DNA of 64,000 nucleotides from Cordia subcordata (taxonomy: Eukaryota > Streptophyta > Magnoliopsida > Boraginales > Cordiaceae). The notes under the pieces are model-generated. The model saw only the letters and a program-made list of their open reading frames with translations. It was not told where the DNA came from and searched no databases. Shown piece by piece: positions 22,063 through 34,115 of the stretch. Location: positions 3,082,501-3,146,500 of the forward strand of contig JAPTOF010000028.1 in the NCBI GenBank assembly GCA_028554755.1. The letters run 5' to 3'. A program made the translations under genes and the position numbers. Each line of letters begins with the position of its first letter. Within the stretch, counting starts at the first letter, position 1.

Positions 22063-25000
22063 CTGTCGTAGCAAAGAATACCTGATAGCAATCGTGGCAG
22101 CAATTTTGATGGCACCAACTGATGAATAAGCGAGGCCCACTCTTCCTCCAACATGTTCCCCTAAAGTAGCAGCAAACCTCTTATTTATGGAAGGAAGATT
22201 ACTGGTGTACTTCCCATCCCTTGAGACGTCTCCAAATCGATTAAGAAGATTTTCCCTGGGAATTCTGACAGAACGGAATCTCAATGCTCCGTTGTCCACA
22301 CCATTAAGTCCAACCTTATGGCCACAATCATGTATTTCAACACCTGGAAGGATCTTGTGGGTCTTCAGATCCCTTATTGGAACAATGAACGCATGGACAC
22401 CCATGTCAGCAGTACCTTTTGTATCATTTGTAGGTAACATTAGCTTAGCAAAAACAGTTGCAAATTTTCCATGAACTGCAGCATTACCAATCCACCACTT
22501 AATGGCTCCATCATTAGGGGTGTCAATAATGAACTCATCTGTAAGCGGGTCAAAAGTTGCAATCGTCTGAAGGCCTTGCACATTGGAACCTATTTAACAT
22601 AATCAACAGAGAGAGACCACAACACATAAGCAGTAAGGCCAGTTTTGAGTAATGGAATGGAAGTGGAAAATCTTGTTATTGAGGGAAAACAGAGAATAGC
22701 TTTGATTAATCAAGTGCATCAAAACAAGAGGTAATGGTTACCATGATGAAGTTCTGTCATTGCAAAACAACCTGGGCACTCCACAGTGTCTATACCATCA
22801 AAGTATTTATCTCTATGCTTTTTAGTTCCCAAGTTGAGCACAGAGCCTCCCCAAAGACTGCAACATAGTAAGTTAAATGCTTCAAAATTTTCTTTCAATA
22901 TCTGAAATAATGAATATGCAACATACAACAAGTTCTGCTGACAAATTTCAGGACCCATAAGATGTGTTGGTGATTGACTTGAGAAGGAGAGGCATAGAAG
23001 AAATTGTTAGTGAACCTGATTTGATGTGAATCTTTTTTGCATAAAGCCTACAGTCTAGAAGGTGCCTACTCTGGCCCACTGGGTTGAGTTGATGGCATGC
23101 AAATGATTAGACACATCCATTTAATGCTCTGCCACGAGCAGATATAATAACAGTCCTCTTCTATTAAACACCAGCTAATTGTATATCACTAATATTGGAA
23201 TTTATAGGAGCTTTTGTATCTCAAATCTGGAAGCAAATAAGCACAGTTTGGAAACTTTTAACAAGTTAGAGGTTAAAGCATTCCATATTCTCAGTTCAAA
23301 ACATGAATTCAAAGGAGGCTACAGAAAGAAAACAATGTAGATGGTAATAGTGCCTCAAACTGCATTTCTTGAATTGTGTCCTACAAAATTCTGCATCACT
23401 GCAGAACAGAGACGAAGTCTGACACCTTGAAATACAGATTTTGTTGCAACATGATATTTATTGAAACAAACAATGCTAACTTCCAAGATATTCACAACTC
23501 TATAAACTGATTTTCCAATGTCACAACTAAACAAAGAATCTATAGTTTTGAGAAAACTCTAGTTAGGTAGACACCATCAGCTTAATATTTAAAAAGTGTT
23601 CTACATAGGACATAAGAATGATTTAATCCTTCAATATCATACATTGACAGTTTTTGCAAAAGAGGTTGAATACCAAATGGAATGCCTATCATTTATTCTG
23701 GCATAGTGATCTCAGACAACTTTCGGATCCTGGTATAATAATCCATCTATCTATCAGCTCTAATGCACAAGTCCCTCTGTGTCATTATGAATTCTTGGTT
23801 CTACATTCTCTTTTTTAGTTAAAAGAACCAAGAATATCAACACAACCATATATCAAACAAGCCTATTGGATAAAAGATCAGTATGAAGACTTCTTTACAT
23901 ACATATTCCCATATCGATTAACTCTCCATTAGTCAGTTAAGTTCAGGGATATCTACAATTGAAACAGAGTAATTTAACTTGTTCAACAAGTATCTGGCAT
24001 ATCTGGCTTACTTGTCCGACTGCTGCAGTAAGTTATCATATATGCTAGTTATAGATGAATCACAAAAACGTGACCTCTAAACTAGAATATTTTTTTAACG
24101 TCTGAGTTAGTGTGGTGGGTGGTTAAATGAATAACTGGGATTAAATTTTAGAACCGAAAACGTTATCCTCGACATCCTGCAACATTTAATATTGCCTGTG
24201 ACCTGGAGTTCCCAGCCTTAGGACTTGACAGTACATGACCGCATAGACTTGGATTACTATTTTATATTTTATGAAAGAATATTAAGGATTTCACTATTCC
24301 AACATTATGCGAAATTGCAGACAAGTACTCATTTCTCAAATATATGACCAGACAAGCATTAAAACCTCATACAAAATCCTTTCACACTAGAAAAAAGACT
24401 TCACTATTTACGTGAATTCTTATCATATAAAAGATAGGTTGTGGGGAGTTAAGCACAATAAACAATTAAGCCATTCTCCTCCATATAAACTTAAGCTTTT
24501 AGATAAAGTGATATAGTAATAGGGTCTCTAAACCCACCATCACCAATTTAAAAAATATTAAAATTATCCACAGGCGAGGCTCCAAATAAATCACACCTGC
24601 ACATGACACACGAAGGGGTGTTAAACACAATAAACAGATAAGTCAATATCTTCTCTACACCCTTAAGCTTTAAGATGATGAGACAGTAACTCAATAAGGC
24701 GTAAATGGGTGAAATAGAGGATTAGTCAGACTAAGGGGTAAATGGGTGAAATAGAGTATTAGTCACACGGAAAAGAAAATTGAGAAAGCAAGTATCTTAT
24801 AGTTCAAAGGAAGGGGGCAGTGATAACCTGTATTGCACGCCCATCTTAATCCCAAGAGACATATCAACGCTGCCAATAGCCTCAAGGATAGCAAAATACT
24901 TAGAAGGATCCTCAACCACGTATCTAAAAGGCCTGATGCCAGCCTCACGAACCACACCCAAGAGCTGCCTCATGCAAAGCTCCCTGTGCTCATCTTTCGA

Positions 25001-25327
25001 TATCTCTATCGGTGCCTGAAGCTCCGGCCTCGAGTTGAAATAGTCGTACACTCTCTGTTGAATGTCTCGGTGCTTTCCCCTGATGTATTCCGATAGCTTC
25101 TCAGTGCTAACACTAACTAGCTTCGCCTTCGCCTCGCATTTCACCAACTGCACCTCCATCTTCGAGGTGTCGTACCATGTTGATGGGCTGAGCTGCTTGT
25201 TTAGACGTTGTATACGCCTCGTGATCTTAGCTTCTTGTTCTTCATGATCGTAATCATATGTGCTCTGAGCTGTTGGCTCTTGGGTGCTGGGAATTGCAGA
25301 AAATGGATTAGAAGAAGAACAATCCAT

Positions 25328-25690
25328 TTTTTGCGCATACGATTACAGATATGTTGTATGTATAGGTGGTGAAAGAGGCACAGAGAGAGAGAGAGAGAGG
25401 AAATGGGTATATGGGAAGTATGTAGGTGCAGGTGACGAATGAGGTGAAGACTGGTGAGGTTTCTTTATTGCAGAACGTTTGATGATGTGGGGGAGGAATG
25501 GCGGCACACGTGTAGAGTTGTGATTGGTTAAATGATGAGGCTGTTTTAGTTTGGGGCGCTTTCGAACGTCATTCAAATGGATATCCATTGACTGCGAGAG
25601 ATACTTGGATTTGGATGAGTTTCGTCAGACATGACAACAAAATTTTTATTTTGGTTGAATAACGATCTTTGCTTTACTTATTCACAGGGG
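25328..25690 (-). promoter_or_regulatory. ACX2 5' untranslated region and proximal upstream region
   Basis: It lies directly upstream of the ACX2 start codon. An (AG)9 run at 25382-25399 reads as CT repeats on the coding strand, a common feature of plant 5' leaders. No TATA box could be assigned with confidence. The whole stretch is duplicated at 40084-40399 (with the adjoining 29725-29763), which gives a second copy for judging conservation. Confidence 0.6.
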
Positions 25691-28171
25691 AAGTTAGATT
25701 AAGTAATATTTTCGGCACTATATATTAAAGTTTTTCTAAAATATTTATTGCATCAAATATATTAAAGTTTTCTCTAAAATAAAAATGCATCAACTAATTC
25801 TATGTGACATCTTACCTGGTGGAGGGAGGGGAATTATATTCAATGAAGTGCTAACCAAGTGTTGTATACTTTTTAAACACAAGAAATTTAATTGCGTTTA
25901 TGTTTAATTAAGTAACTGTTTGATAAGTAAATAAATATTTAAAGAATTTATCTAGTATATAAATCCTTTTTTCTACCTTGGTTATGATTTTTCCTTGAAT
26001 CCATACTCTTTCTTCACTTAATTTATTAACAATAAATTAAAAAAGAGATCCAATTGCCAATCAATTTTACTTATATGCAAAACTGGAGGTTAAAAAGGAC
26101 TATTTTTTCCCTAATTTTAATCTTAGGAAAAGAACTACAAATTTTAGAAACACTAAATGTTGTATGTGAAAATTGCAAGATAGGAGAAAAAAAGTGAAAT
26201 AGAAGAGGAGATTAATTCTTTTGGACAAGGCACTTTCAAGAAGTTTTCTTAATGATAATATTATGAGGAAGAATTGAGAGAAAATAATTCACACATTTTT
26301 CATCATCCATCCGACTATTTATAGGCAGCTTATGTGTTAATACCAAAGCAAGGTGACTTTTCACACTAAATGCAAACGGGTAAAATAAAAGTTCTAAGGA
26401 GTAGTTCCAACTCTTGGAGTAAGCAACCTTTAAACGAAGCTACAATTTGACTAATCAAGCATGGTCAACGTTCAAAGTTGCAGGCTAACCATCACTGTCA
26501 ACGCAACCGTTGGCAGAATTGCAACATATATATTATTATTTATTATTGTTAGATAATATTATATTATATATGCTCATATATATACACAATAGTGAATAAA
26601 TTGGTCAAACTAATTTAAGAATACTTTATAAGGGACTAATAATTAAGTCTAAAGAAAAAAGCATCACAGGACTAAGGGGAAAAAATAATTTTTTTTACTT
26701 AATTGAACTCCTCAATCTCAAAAACACTATGGTAAGGTTAATATATGTTGAAACACGTTTCAAAATCTAAAAATGGTGTCCTTTAGTCAATATTTATCAG
26801 GATATAAAGTAAATCTAAATAAAGAAGGTCCAATCGGGTTTGAAGTGGTGACTTTTTCATCTATAATCAATTGCTCTACCACTGAGCTATAGACCAAAGA
26901 TAAAAGTAAATTGGAGGTCTTCTTATAAGATGGAAGAATATAACTTTCCAACACTTGCACATATTCCTTATTAAAACATTTTCTTGTTCTCAAAATTGAT
27001 TGTAATTTTGAAAGTTTTATCCCGTGAAAGAATAAAGAAAATCAGGGGAGAAAATGAAAGCAATTGGATATCTTCTATATATCAATATTCTCTTTTATAT
27101 AATTGAATTTGTATTACAATTTGTGTTGCATGCCATTGCATACGACAACTTATATTACACTAGTTTACACCTTTGGCCCAACTACATCGATGTTGCCGTT
27201 TATTTACATAATATTTGCTCATAACTTTATTCTATTAACATTATTTAATATTTTCAACCCACAACCATTAATTTCATTGAAAATTTAGATAGAAAAATAA
27301 ATGTAAATTTAACCAAGATGTGTGTTTAACTTAGGGAAAGAGATATCTAGGTCCCTTAGTTTTCAAGATCCGGCCAAACAAATCCCTTAGTTTTTCTTTT
27401 TTCTTTTTTTTTCCCTTCCTAGATCCCTCTGTTGCTTAAAGTTAATGAAAATGTTGAATACTTCACAAAATACCATTTACATCTCTAATAAGACAAATGA
27501 CATGACAAAACATATTTTCTTTATTTTACTATTTTTTAATAAGCAACAAAATGTATGAAGTAATGTAATTAGCTAGTTTCTGATTGAACAAATGTCCAAT
27601 TAAGTTGTCTTTGTAAACCTTCAATATAGGTTGTATGTAGAATGTATTGATTTTAATAAAGGTAAAGGGATGCAATTATTGTAATTTATTTTATTTTATT
27701 GGAAAATGATGTAATTATTCAGAATTAAGAAACTTTTTGTTCAAAGAGGCTAATATGAAATTACTTACGAAAACTATTATCCAAACATAGACAGATTATT
27801 ATATGTAAGTTGCTTTACCACTATTGCAGTTTCAAACATTACTTAAAAGTATGTTTTATAGTACTTTAAGGTTATTTGCAACTTATATAATTCAAATGGT
27901 TTTTTATATGAATTGGCCAACACCACTGGCCTTACCGGGACTTGCCCAACAAGGTCTCTCCGAACCAGGCTCAACGAGCCAACCTATGGGCATCTCCCCA
28001 CCATGACTCCAATAGTACCAATAGCAACTCGTCCATCCTGCTTAGGTGCCATGCATCCTTGGCTTCAAATTATAAAGAGGACCCTTGACTTCCAAGTGAG
28101 GCAACTTCACTTTACAGACTTCATTCTATTCTTAAACTCACCAAAAGAGGAAAATACTAACTTAAGCATTA
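25691..28171. other. AT-rich intergenic region upstream of ACX2
   Basis: No protein-coding gene was recognised. It holds a tRNA-Cys-like pseudogene (26826-26895), a TATTTATAGG promoter-like motif near 26319 without a gene attached, and many low-complexity AT stretches. From about 27913 the composition becomes less AT-rich. The part up to 28171 continues after solo LTR H at 29493, so it is the left flank of that insertion site and probably an older repeat. Confidence 0.5.
26826..26895 (-). tRNA. tRNA-Cys-like pseudogene
   Basis: The minus strand reads GGTCTATAGCTCAGTGGTAG, a near-perfect tRNA 5' half with A box (TAGCTCAGTGGTAGAGCA), and ends ACTTCAAACCCGATTGGACC. The acceptor stem pairs at 6 of 7 positions, and the sequence is closest to plant nuclear tRNA-Cys. 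The first G is missing, the anticodon loop reads TTATAGA (ATA instead of GCA), the anticodon stem no longer pairs well, and the B box is degenerate. It is therefore a dead copy or a tRNA-derived SINE head. No intron and no clear oligo-T terminator are seen. Confidence 0.6.
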
Positions 28172-28176
28172 GAGGC

Positions 28177-29492
28177 TGTGGGTGCAAATATCTTAAGAGG
28201 GGGGGGGTGAATTAAGATATTAATACTAATTTTCGTTTTTAAAATTTATAGAAAATTTACAACTTCTAACAAACAATATATCAAACACAAGATAAGCAAG
28301 GTAAGAAGAATAAAAATAGAAATGTAAGGAGAAGAGAAACAAACGATTTTAAGGTGGTTCGGCCAAGCCTACGTCCACCGCCCAAGGAATCTCCCCTTAG
28401 GACTTCAAAGATCTCCACTAATATGCTTCTTCAAAACTTGGTGAAGCACAAACCAAGTTCTTTACAACCTCTTTGAAGCCTAACTTCAAAGAACCCAAGA
28501 GATTTACTCTATAGGATTTCCTCACGCTTTACAAGCTTAAATGAATAAATCTCACAAAGATTAAAGATCTCAAAGTGTGTATGTACTCAAGAATGAGAAA
28601 AGATTGAATCTGAGATTTTCTTCAAGAAGAAAATAAATAAGCTCTTGAAAGCTCAAATATATTGCAAGAATGGCTCAAAGATGGATTGAATGATGATAAA
28701 CACTTTAGCACACTTCAAATTGATAATTAGAAAGTATATTGAATGAGTATTTAAAGAGATTTGGGGGATAGGGATATGGTAGATGAAGAAGGAGTGATTT
28801 TTTCGGCCAGAACGGTAATAAACGGTTAGTGCATTTATTACAACTCCCGTTCAGCCGGTCGACCGGCTTGGTCGTCCAGCTTACCCTTCTCCTTCTCTGA
28901 CTAGGCCAGACGCCTTAGCCGGTCGACCGGCTAGGGGGTCCGGCTTTTTCTTTCACCTCTCTGTTTAGGCCGGGTAACCACCCAGGTCAGCCGGTCAACC
29001 GGCTGGGGGGTCCGGCCACTCCAGAATGTGAAGTAAAGCCAGATTTTTGCAGAAAAACAATTTAAGTGCATTTTCACAACTCCAAGTCATTTTAAATAAA
29101 TATGTAAACACATGTTGTGAATTGAAACACCCCAAAAACTCATTTTATCTCAATGTGTGCATTTAAATACATTTGTGCATATGTTATTTTCAAATGTGCA
29201 AGACTTGAAAGTTTTTGCTATGACTAAGAAAAAGATTTTGAGCCAAGTCAACACAATATATAGGCATTTCACAAAAAGAGCAAGAAGAAAAACAAATCCG
29301 GTACCCCTTATGGCTTCTCTTCTCCTCCTTATGCCTTCTCATCTTTTCTCCCTTCAAATAAGGCTTTTTGCACATCTTCATATCTTTCAAAGCTTCATAT
29401 TGATGTCATCTCATTTTCACAAGAAGCTATTTAGTCAAATAATGCATATATATATTTTCATCATCAAAATCAATAATGAATATTTAGCTAAC
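28177..29492 (-). mobile_element. Solo LTR H, Copia-type
   Basis: 1316 bp with TG...CA ends. Read on the minus strand it starts TGTTAGCTAAATATTC and ends CTCTTAAGATATTTGCACCC plus ACA, an end typical of plant Ty1/copia LTRs. Flanks GAGGC (28172-28176) and GAGGA (29493-29497) match at 4 of 5 bases as a duplication. It carries two perfect AGCCGGTCGACCGGCT palindromes (28853-28868, 28917-28932) and a variant near 28980. On the minus strand these lie upstream of a TTTAAATA TATA-like box near 28750. No internal region remains. Confidence 0.75.
28853..28995 (-). promoter_or_regulatory. Solo LTR H promoter-side palindrome cluster
   Basis: Two perfect AGCCGGTCGACCGGCT copies (28853-28868, 28917-28932) and AGCCGGTCAACCGGCT near 28980, each followed by a GGTCGTCC or GGGGTCCGGC spacer. 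It lies upstream of the TATA-like box of a Copia-type LTR, although the same 16-mer occurs in gypsy LTRs B and L. Confidence 0.65.
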
Positions 29493-29545
29493 AGAGGATC
29501 TTTGGCCGGTACCACATTGGTATCTTCGTTGTGCATTTCAGCAAT
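29493..29545. other. Right flank of solo LTR H
   Basis: Continues the older repeat interrupted at 28176 (joined context ACTTAAGCATTAGAGG then TCTTTGGCCGGTACC). It ends where similarity to ACX2 exon 1 begins. Confidence 0.5.
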
Positions 29546-29763
29546 GGCACCTCTAGCTCTAACATGTCATAGCATGCTGATGGCTTGAGCTACTTGTTTA
29601 GACATTTTATTTGTCTCCTGATCTTAGCTTCTTGTTCTTCATGATCATCATCATATGTGTTTTGAGTTGTCGGTTGTTAGGTGCTAAGAATGGCAGAAAA
29701 TGGATTAGAAGAAGAACAATCCATTTTTGCTTACAATTACAGATATTTTGTATGTATAGGTGA
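29546..29763 (-). pseudogene. Truncated duplicate of the ACX2 5' end
   Basis: The minus strand aligns with ACX2 exon 1 from the start codon (copy ATG at 29722-29724; MDCSSSNPFSAI conserved) through about 60 codons, plus the 5' untranslated segment up to 29763. In-frame stops occur soon after SAILST and in the PTS2 region, so it encodes nothing. Orientation is the same as the parent gene about 4.4 kb away, so it is a partial tandem duplication. The left breakpoint is near 29546. The right part continues at 40084, beyond the copia insertion. Confidence 0.85.
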
Positions 29764-30162
29764 TATTAGAAAGTTCAAGTCGAATTGCCTAATGTGGACT
29801 GACCCAATCTGACCTATTTATTAATAGACAAAGCAAAAAAGAAATCAATTAGAGTCATAGGAAGTTAAAAAACCTCCCAAGAGTAGAAAGTTAAATAACT
29901 CCCCATTATCTCAATGTGTGTGAAATTTTATCCACATACAAAGATACGTTCTTTATAGAGAATCCATAGACTTTTCTCTATCGATCAAAACTTTCTCTCT
30001 ACAAAAAACTACTCAGAAAAGGGCACTTAAGTTGTGATTGATAGTCTTCAACAGGTTGTGTTCAAAACTTTGATTCGTGAGTTATATAGAATGATGTACA
30101 TCACGAATTTTGGGCAATTCAGGTAAGTATTCATTTTTGAACTGAGTACACTTTTTCATTCA
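29764..30162 (+). repeat. Copia element 5' LTR
   Basis: Begins TATTAGAAAGTTC (TG mutated to TA) and ends CATTCA. It aligns along its whole length with 39684-40083, with frequent substitutions and small indels. Confidence 0.92.
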
Positions 30163-30163
30163 T

Positions 30164-30175
30164 TGGTATCAAAGC
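30164..30175 (+). promoter_or_regulatory. Copia element primer-binding site (initiator tRNA-Met)
   Basis: TGGTATCAAAGC one base inside the 5' LTR. It matches the complement of the initiator tRNA-Met 3' end (TGGTATCAGAGC) at 11 of 12 positions. Confidence 0.92.
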
Positions 30176-31375
30176 TGGATTATGTTCATTCTCTGTTGAA
30201 TTATGATTATTAACTTTGAATATTGTTTTGAAGTTATAGAAATTGTGTAATTTCAATTTGTTTTGTGCCATTTTTCATGATTTTTCTTTCTATGTAGTGC
30301 CCTATTGTATATTTTATATATATTATTTAAAAATAGACGCTTAGAGCTTTCAATTGGTATATTACATGCACGATTTGACTTAGAATTTTGAGAGATATGA
30401 TTTTTTAAAGTTATGCATCGAATTAGTTTTTCTGGAAATAAGAAAAACGAGTTTGAAGTGCCAACTTAGGATTGATATATCCTTTTATTCGCTTTGCCTC
30501 TGTATGCAAGTAATATATCATTAGAAACTACGTGTTAAAGGCTTTGCATTGATATATCACCTGTGATTTTTAGCCTTAAATTGAGAGTTTTACTTGGTTG
30601 AATTCCTTGCATGAAATCGAGTTTCTAGAAATCTAAGTTGCAAATTTTTAAGACCATGTTTGGGGCTAAAATTTTTTCAGGATAGTGCATGTCTAAATAT
30701 TACCAATATAGTGACATAAACTTTGTGTTTCAAGCTTTCTAACGGTATATTGTATACACAATTTAGATAATTGTATAGAAAGTTATGGCAGCTTGAAATT
30801 GGTAAGAAAAAAACTAAATTTTCTCCTCTTCATGAATGAAAACAGCGACCAATAACTTGACAAACTTTGTTATTATTTGCAATTTAGTCCCTGTATTTTG
30901 TCTATATTACTATATGGTCTTATATTTTCTAGAAATTACTTGTTAACTGTTATATATGGTCTTTATATTTTCTTGAAATTACCTTTTGACCCTTATATTT
31001 TTAGTAATTACTTTTTGACCCTATATTTTCAAAAAATTACTTTTTGACCCCTATATTTTTTAGAATTACATTTTGACCCTAAAATTTTTGGAAATATTTT
31101 TATAGCAGATTATGAGTCTAAGTTTTTTTAGAGTCTCTATTTATATAAATTAGTACATGACTTAAATTAAATTCAAATAAAACCTAAATTTATGTAATTA
31201 TACATTGCTTTGTGCAATGAATGGTTTTAGATTTTAAAACTTTTGTAATTTCATATTAAATTGTTGAAAATTACTATGTATAACATGTGTTTATAGCTCA
31301 CTACAATAGACAATATTGTTTGAATTTAATATCTAAGTTAATTTAGCACTAATCCTTTTAGGCCTTTCAGGTCTT
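30176..31375 (+). other. Copia element leader, noncoding part
   Basis: An AT-rich untranslated leader. From about 30885 to 31095 it holds five or more imperfect copies of a motif of the type CTTTTTGACCCTATATTTT, a short degenerate tandem array. No open frame of note. Confidence 0.6.
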
Positions 31376-31387
31376 TTGGGATTAAAA

Positions 31388-31989
31388 ATGGCAAAGACAT
31401 TAAAAACTACTAGGAAATCCAAAATTGGCTTCTTTCAGAAATTGTATAGCTATGTGCTTGAGTATCAAAAACCAAAGTCTACTCTTTCTCACTATTGGAG
31501 ATATCGTATGTGTGTCAATATGTCCTTGAATGCACATATAAGACACATGAGTACTGTGCTGTTTAACGTTAAGTATAGATCTAATGCACGTGTGTACCTG
31601 ACTGATGAAGATAAAGTTAAAGGATTAGTGAGGCCTTTACTGGACATTTACAAGGATTTTAAAAAGAAAATATGTTATGATGATAGAATCATAACATTCA
31701 ATCAAGCTACGTGCGAGATCGAATTTTTTGAGAAGCAACGAGTGCTTAAAGACGTTAGGTGGACCAGTTTTTTGTCTGCTTCATCCAGCATACGCATAAC
31801 CAAAACATGCTGTTTGGATCTCAAAAAAGTCAGGATAGCATGTTTGTCCTTAATCCTCAAGGCTGTTTGGATCTCAAAAAAGTCAGGATAGCACATTTGT
31901 CCTTAATCGTCAAGGTCCCAAAATTCTGAAGGATTTGGATTTGACACCATTAGTGGACAAATTAGACTATAAACAGAACAAGAAGTAGC
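31388..31989 (+). pseudogene. Unidentified ORF in the copia leader, with an internal tandem duplication
   Basis: I do not recognise this protein. An open frame from 31376 (second Met at 31388, a likelier start: MAKTLKTTRKSKIGFF) runs to 31891. It encodes a basic, non-low-complexity protein with stretches such as YLTDEDKVKGLVRPLLDIYK and FFEKQRVLKDVRW. At 31809-31913 a 53-bp segment is tandemly duplicated (copies starting at 31809 and 31862). After it, in another frame, a coding-like tail GPKILKDLDLTPLVDKLDYK leads to a stop near 31987. It lies upstream of gag, in the same orientation. It may be an extra element gene or a captured host fragment. No membrane segment or known domain was seen. 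Confidence 0.4.
31809..31913. repeat. 53-bp tandem duplication
   Basis: Two adjacent copies beginning GCTGTTTGGATCTCAAAAAA, differing at a few positions. It disrupts the leader ORF. Confidence 0.9.
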
Positions 31990-32431
31990 TTGTTTTGATT
32001 TTACATTGGGGATGTTTAATATGATTAAAGATTTTATTTTTTCTATCTTGTAAGACCTTTTTTTAAATTATTTTGGATATCAATCGTTTATTTTAATGTT
32101 AACTATTGTGTTTTTTCCTATATTGCATTTATTTTATTTATCTTTTTGAATAGGAGCTCTATGAGAATATGATTCTCATCTAGAGTTTTTCTTTGTGCTC
32201 CTTAACAAATGAATTTAAGTAATTCAAATTTTAAGGAAGATGTGCTTTTGTTCAACATGGATAGAATTGCAATATTTTGACACTTGACCTATAGCAGGTG
32301 ACAAATTGTGTAACAATGTGTTAATTCTATAACTAATGTCATCCTATTACTATTTAATGCCATTTCTAGCAAAACTTATTTAATATATTTGTGCCAATGT
32401 TAACTCTCACAAATGTCTTATGTGGTTCATC

Positions 32432-33270
32432 ATGGCTACCAAAACCATTATTGTTGACTTGAACAAAGGAGACAAACTAAATGGAGATAATTATGATGTG
32501 TGGCAACATAAAGTTCAGTATATTCTTGTAGAATAAGAGGTTCTGGAAACACTAACCTAGGCTATAGGGGAGCCCGAACCTAGTAATACTGCGTAGCACT
32601 AACAGGACTTGGAAGCATCCCAAGTCTGGAAAAAGAAAAATGCAACAGCTCGTATTACATTACTGAGCACTTGCATGATGACCTCATTGCTAAGTTTAAG
32701 GTTCACCTTACTACTCAAGCCATGTGGAACACTTTGAAAGAGAAGTTCGATGGTACTGTTGTTTCAAAACTTCGCTGACTAACATCAAGTTTGACACTTA
32801 TAAGAAGCAACCCGGTGTCACTATGAGACAACATCTAAGAGAAATGTCAAACATGATACAAAAGCTGAAGGCAACTGGCCACATTTTCGCTGAAGAATAG
32901 CTAGCTAGAAGCATATGGTTGTGAACATGACGCACAATGAGAAAGTCAAGACATTCGAAGACATTGAGCATCATCTAGAGTTAGAGGAGGAACACCTTTT
33001 AGCCATTAAGGTTATTAGACAAGCTCATGTAGCTGAATTCAGTCAGCAAAGAGCAATTGACGTTAAACATAAAAAGGGCAAGAACTCCAATGACAAAAGG
33101 AAGGGCAAGCTTATGAAAAAGGCCAAAGGAAACAAAGGAAAAGGAAAAAGTGGCAAGAATAATGGTAAGAAGAACATTGCTAAGGTTAAGTGCTATAATT
33201 GCCACAAGAAAGGTCATTATGCTTGGGACCGTCCCGAGCCAAAGGCCGAGGTATTATCCTTTTCCTCTAG
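32432..33270 (+). pseudogene. Copia gag remnant with damaged zinc knuckle
   Basis: The start MATKTIIVDLNKGDKLNGDN at 32432 and the following YDVWQHKVQYIL are typical of copia gag. Stops soon after (TAA near 32534, others near 32550-32600) and a frame change break it. The region 32915-33270 is open: a Lys-rich segment precedes the nucleic-acid-binding knuckle CYNCHKKGHYAWDR. In the CX2CX4HX4C pattern the last Cys is replaced by Arg (TGT to CGT), which would abolish zinc binding. Gag packages the element RNA in cytoplasmic particles. Confidence 0.85.
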
Positions 33271-34115
33271 TAATGCTTATGTTTCTAGTTGTGTGTTATT
33301 GCCTGCTTCTTATCCTATATGGACCATTGACTCAGCAGCAACCAACCATATAGCCATGGATAGGGGAGCATATGTGGAGTACCGACGTGTTCCCACTGAC
33401 ACAAGGTGGATATTCGTGGGGACAATGTGAGAGTTGAAGTCAAAGGTGTTGGCATATGCAAACTCGTATTACGTGCTGGTCACGCTCATTTTCTCCATGA
33501 TGTCTTGTATGCCCTAAATTTTTTAAGGAACTTGGTCTCCGCATTAATCCTCTTGAAATTAGGTTTTGAACTTCATATGTTTGGTGTTTTGGTTGAACTT
33601 CTTTTAGGCAATGTCATGTATGGCTATGGATATTAGGTAGATGGTTTTCTTGTGTTCGATGTTGAACATGATCATATTAGCTATGCAAATGTTTGTTATT
33701 CATATAATGCATCGTCTAGCAACATGGATGTGGATATAAATATATGGCATAGCATGCTAGGGCAAGATAGGATGAATAGATTGGCTAAAGAAAGCCTATT
33801 AGGGTCATTAGCTAAAGTTGATTTGCTCATATGTGAAAATTTCCTTACCAATAAATCAAAAGGAAAACCATTTAACATAGGTTTACGAGCTGAGTAACCA
33901 TTGCAACTAGTCCATTTAGATATCTATGGTCTAATGAACATTAGGGCAAGGCATAGGGCCTCTTATTTGATCACATTTTTTATGATTACAGTAGACACGG
34001 TCATGTGTACTTGATTTCCCATAAGTCTGAAGCATTGGATTATTTTGAATGATATCTCAACTTGGTTGAGAATAAACTAGACAAAAAGATGAAATCACTC
34101 AGTGGTCATGAACAT
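33271..34115 (+). pseudogene. Copia protease and integrase N-terminal remnant
   Basis: The protease active site reads WTIDSAATNHIA (33320-33355), Ala replacing the usual Gly of DSGA. A frame change follows near 33405, with further coding at 33406-33636. The integrase zinc region appears at 33748-33897 (WHSMLGQDRMNRLAKESLLG, then a single ICENF Cys where a Cys pair is expected). The integrase core begins LVHLDIYG near 33915 and is cut by solo LTR C at 34116. Confidence 0.82.

Larger units (their letters stand above)
19947..25327 (-). pseudogene. ACX2: Acyl-CoA oxidase 2 (peroxisomal, long-chain), disrupted in exon 3
   Basis: The family catalyses the first, FAD-dependent step of peroxisomal beta-oxidation of long-chain acyl-CoAs, releasing hydrogen peroxide. 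Seven exons on the minus strand: 25327-24828, 22857-22742, 22589-21711, 21126-20947, 20873-20707, 20635-20512, 20108-19947. All introns are GT-AG, and the 2128-nt coding sum is one complete frame minus 2 nt (about 709 residues). Near the N-terminus RIQRLNKQL fits a PTS2 peroxisomal signal of the R-I-x5-Q-L type. There is no PTS1; the C-terminus is VVGF. Family motifs include [22 protein letters not shown] and TFEGDN, which holds the catalytic Glu. Exon 3 has a stop at 22060-22062 and a 2-nt deletion at about 22035. As read, translation ends after 381 residues and loses the catalytic Glu. Confidence 0.9.

Noticed and set aside
22060..22066. Reading the premature stop in ACX2 as an intron (GTAATT donor)
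   Set aside because: The codons immediately after the stop (FGPPKQPE, then SILDYQSQQ) are conserved ACX2 protein sequence, so no intron can start here without losing them.
29157..29588. 143-codon open frame with hydrophobic stretches
   Set aside because: It spans the boundary of solo LTR H, its flank and the ACX2 duplicate, so it is a chance frame across three unrelated pieces.
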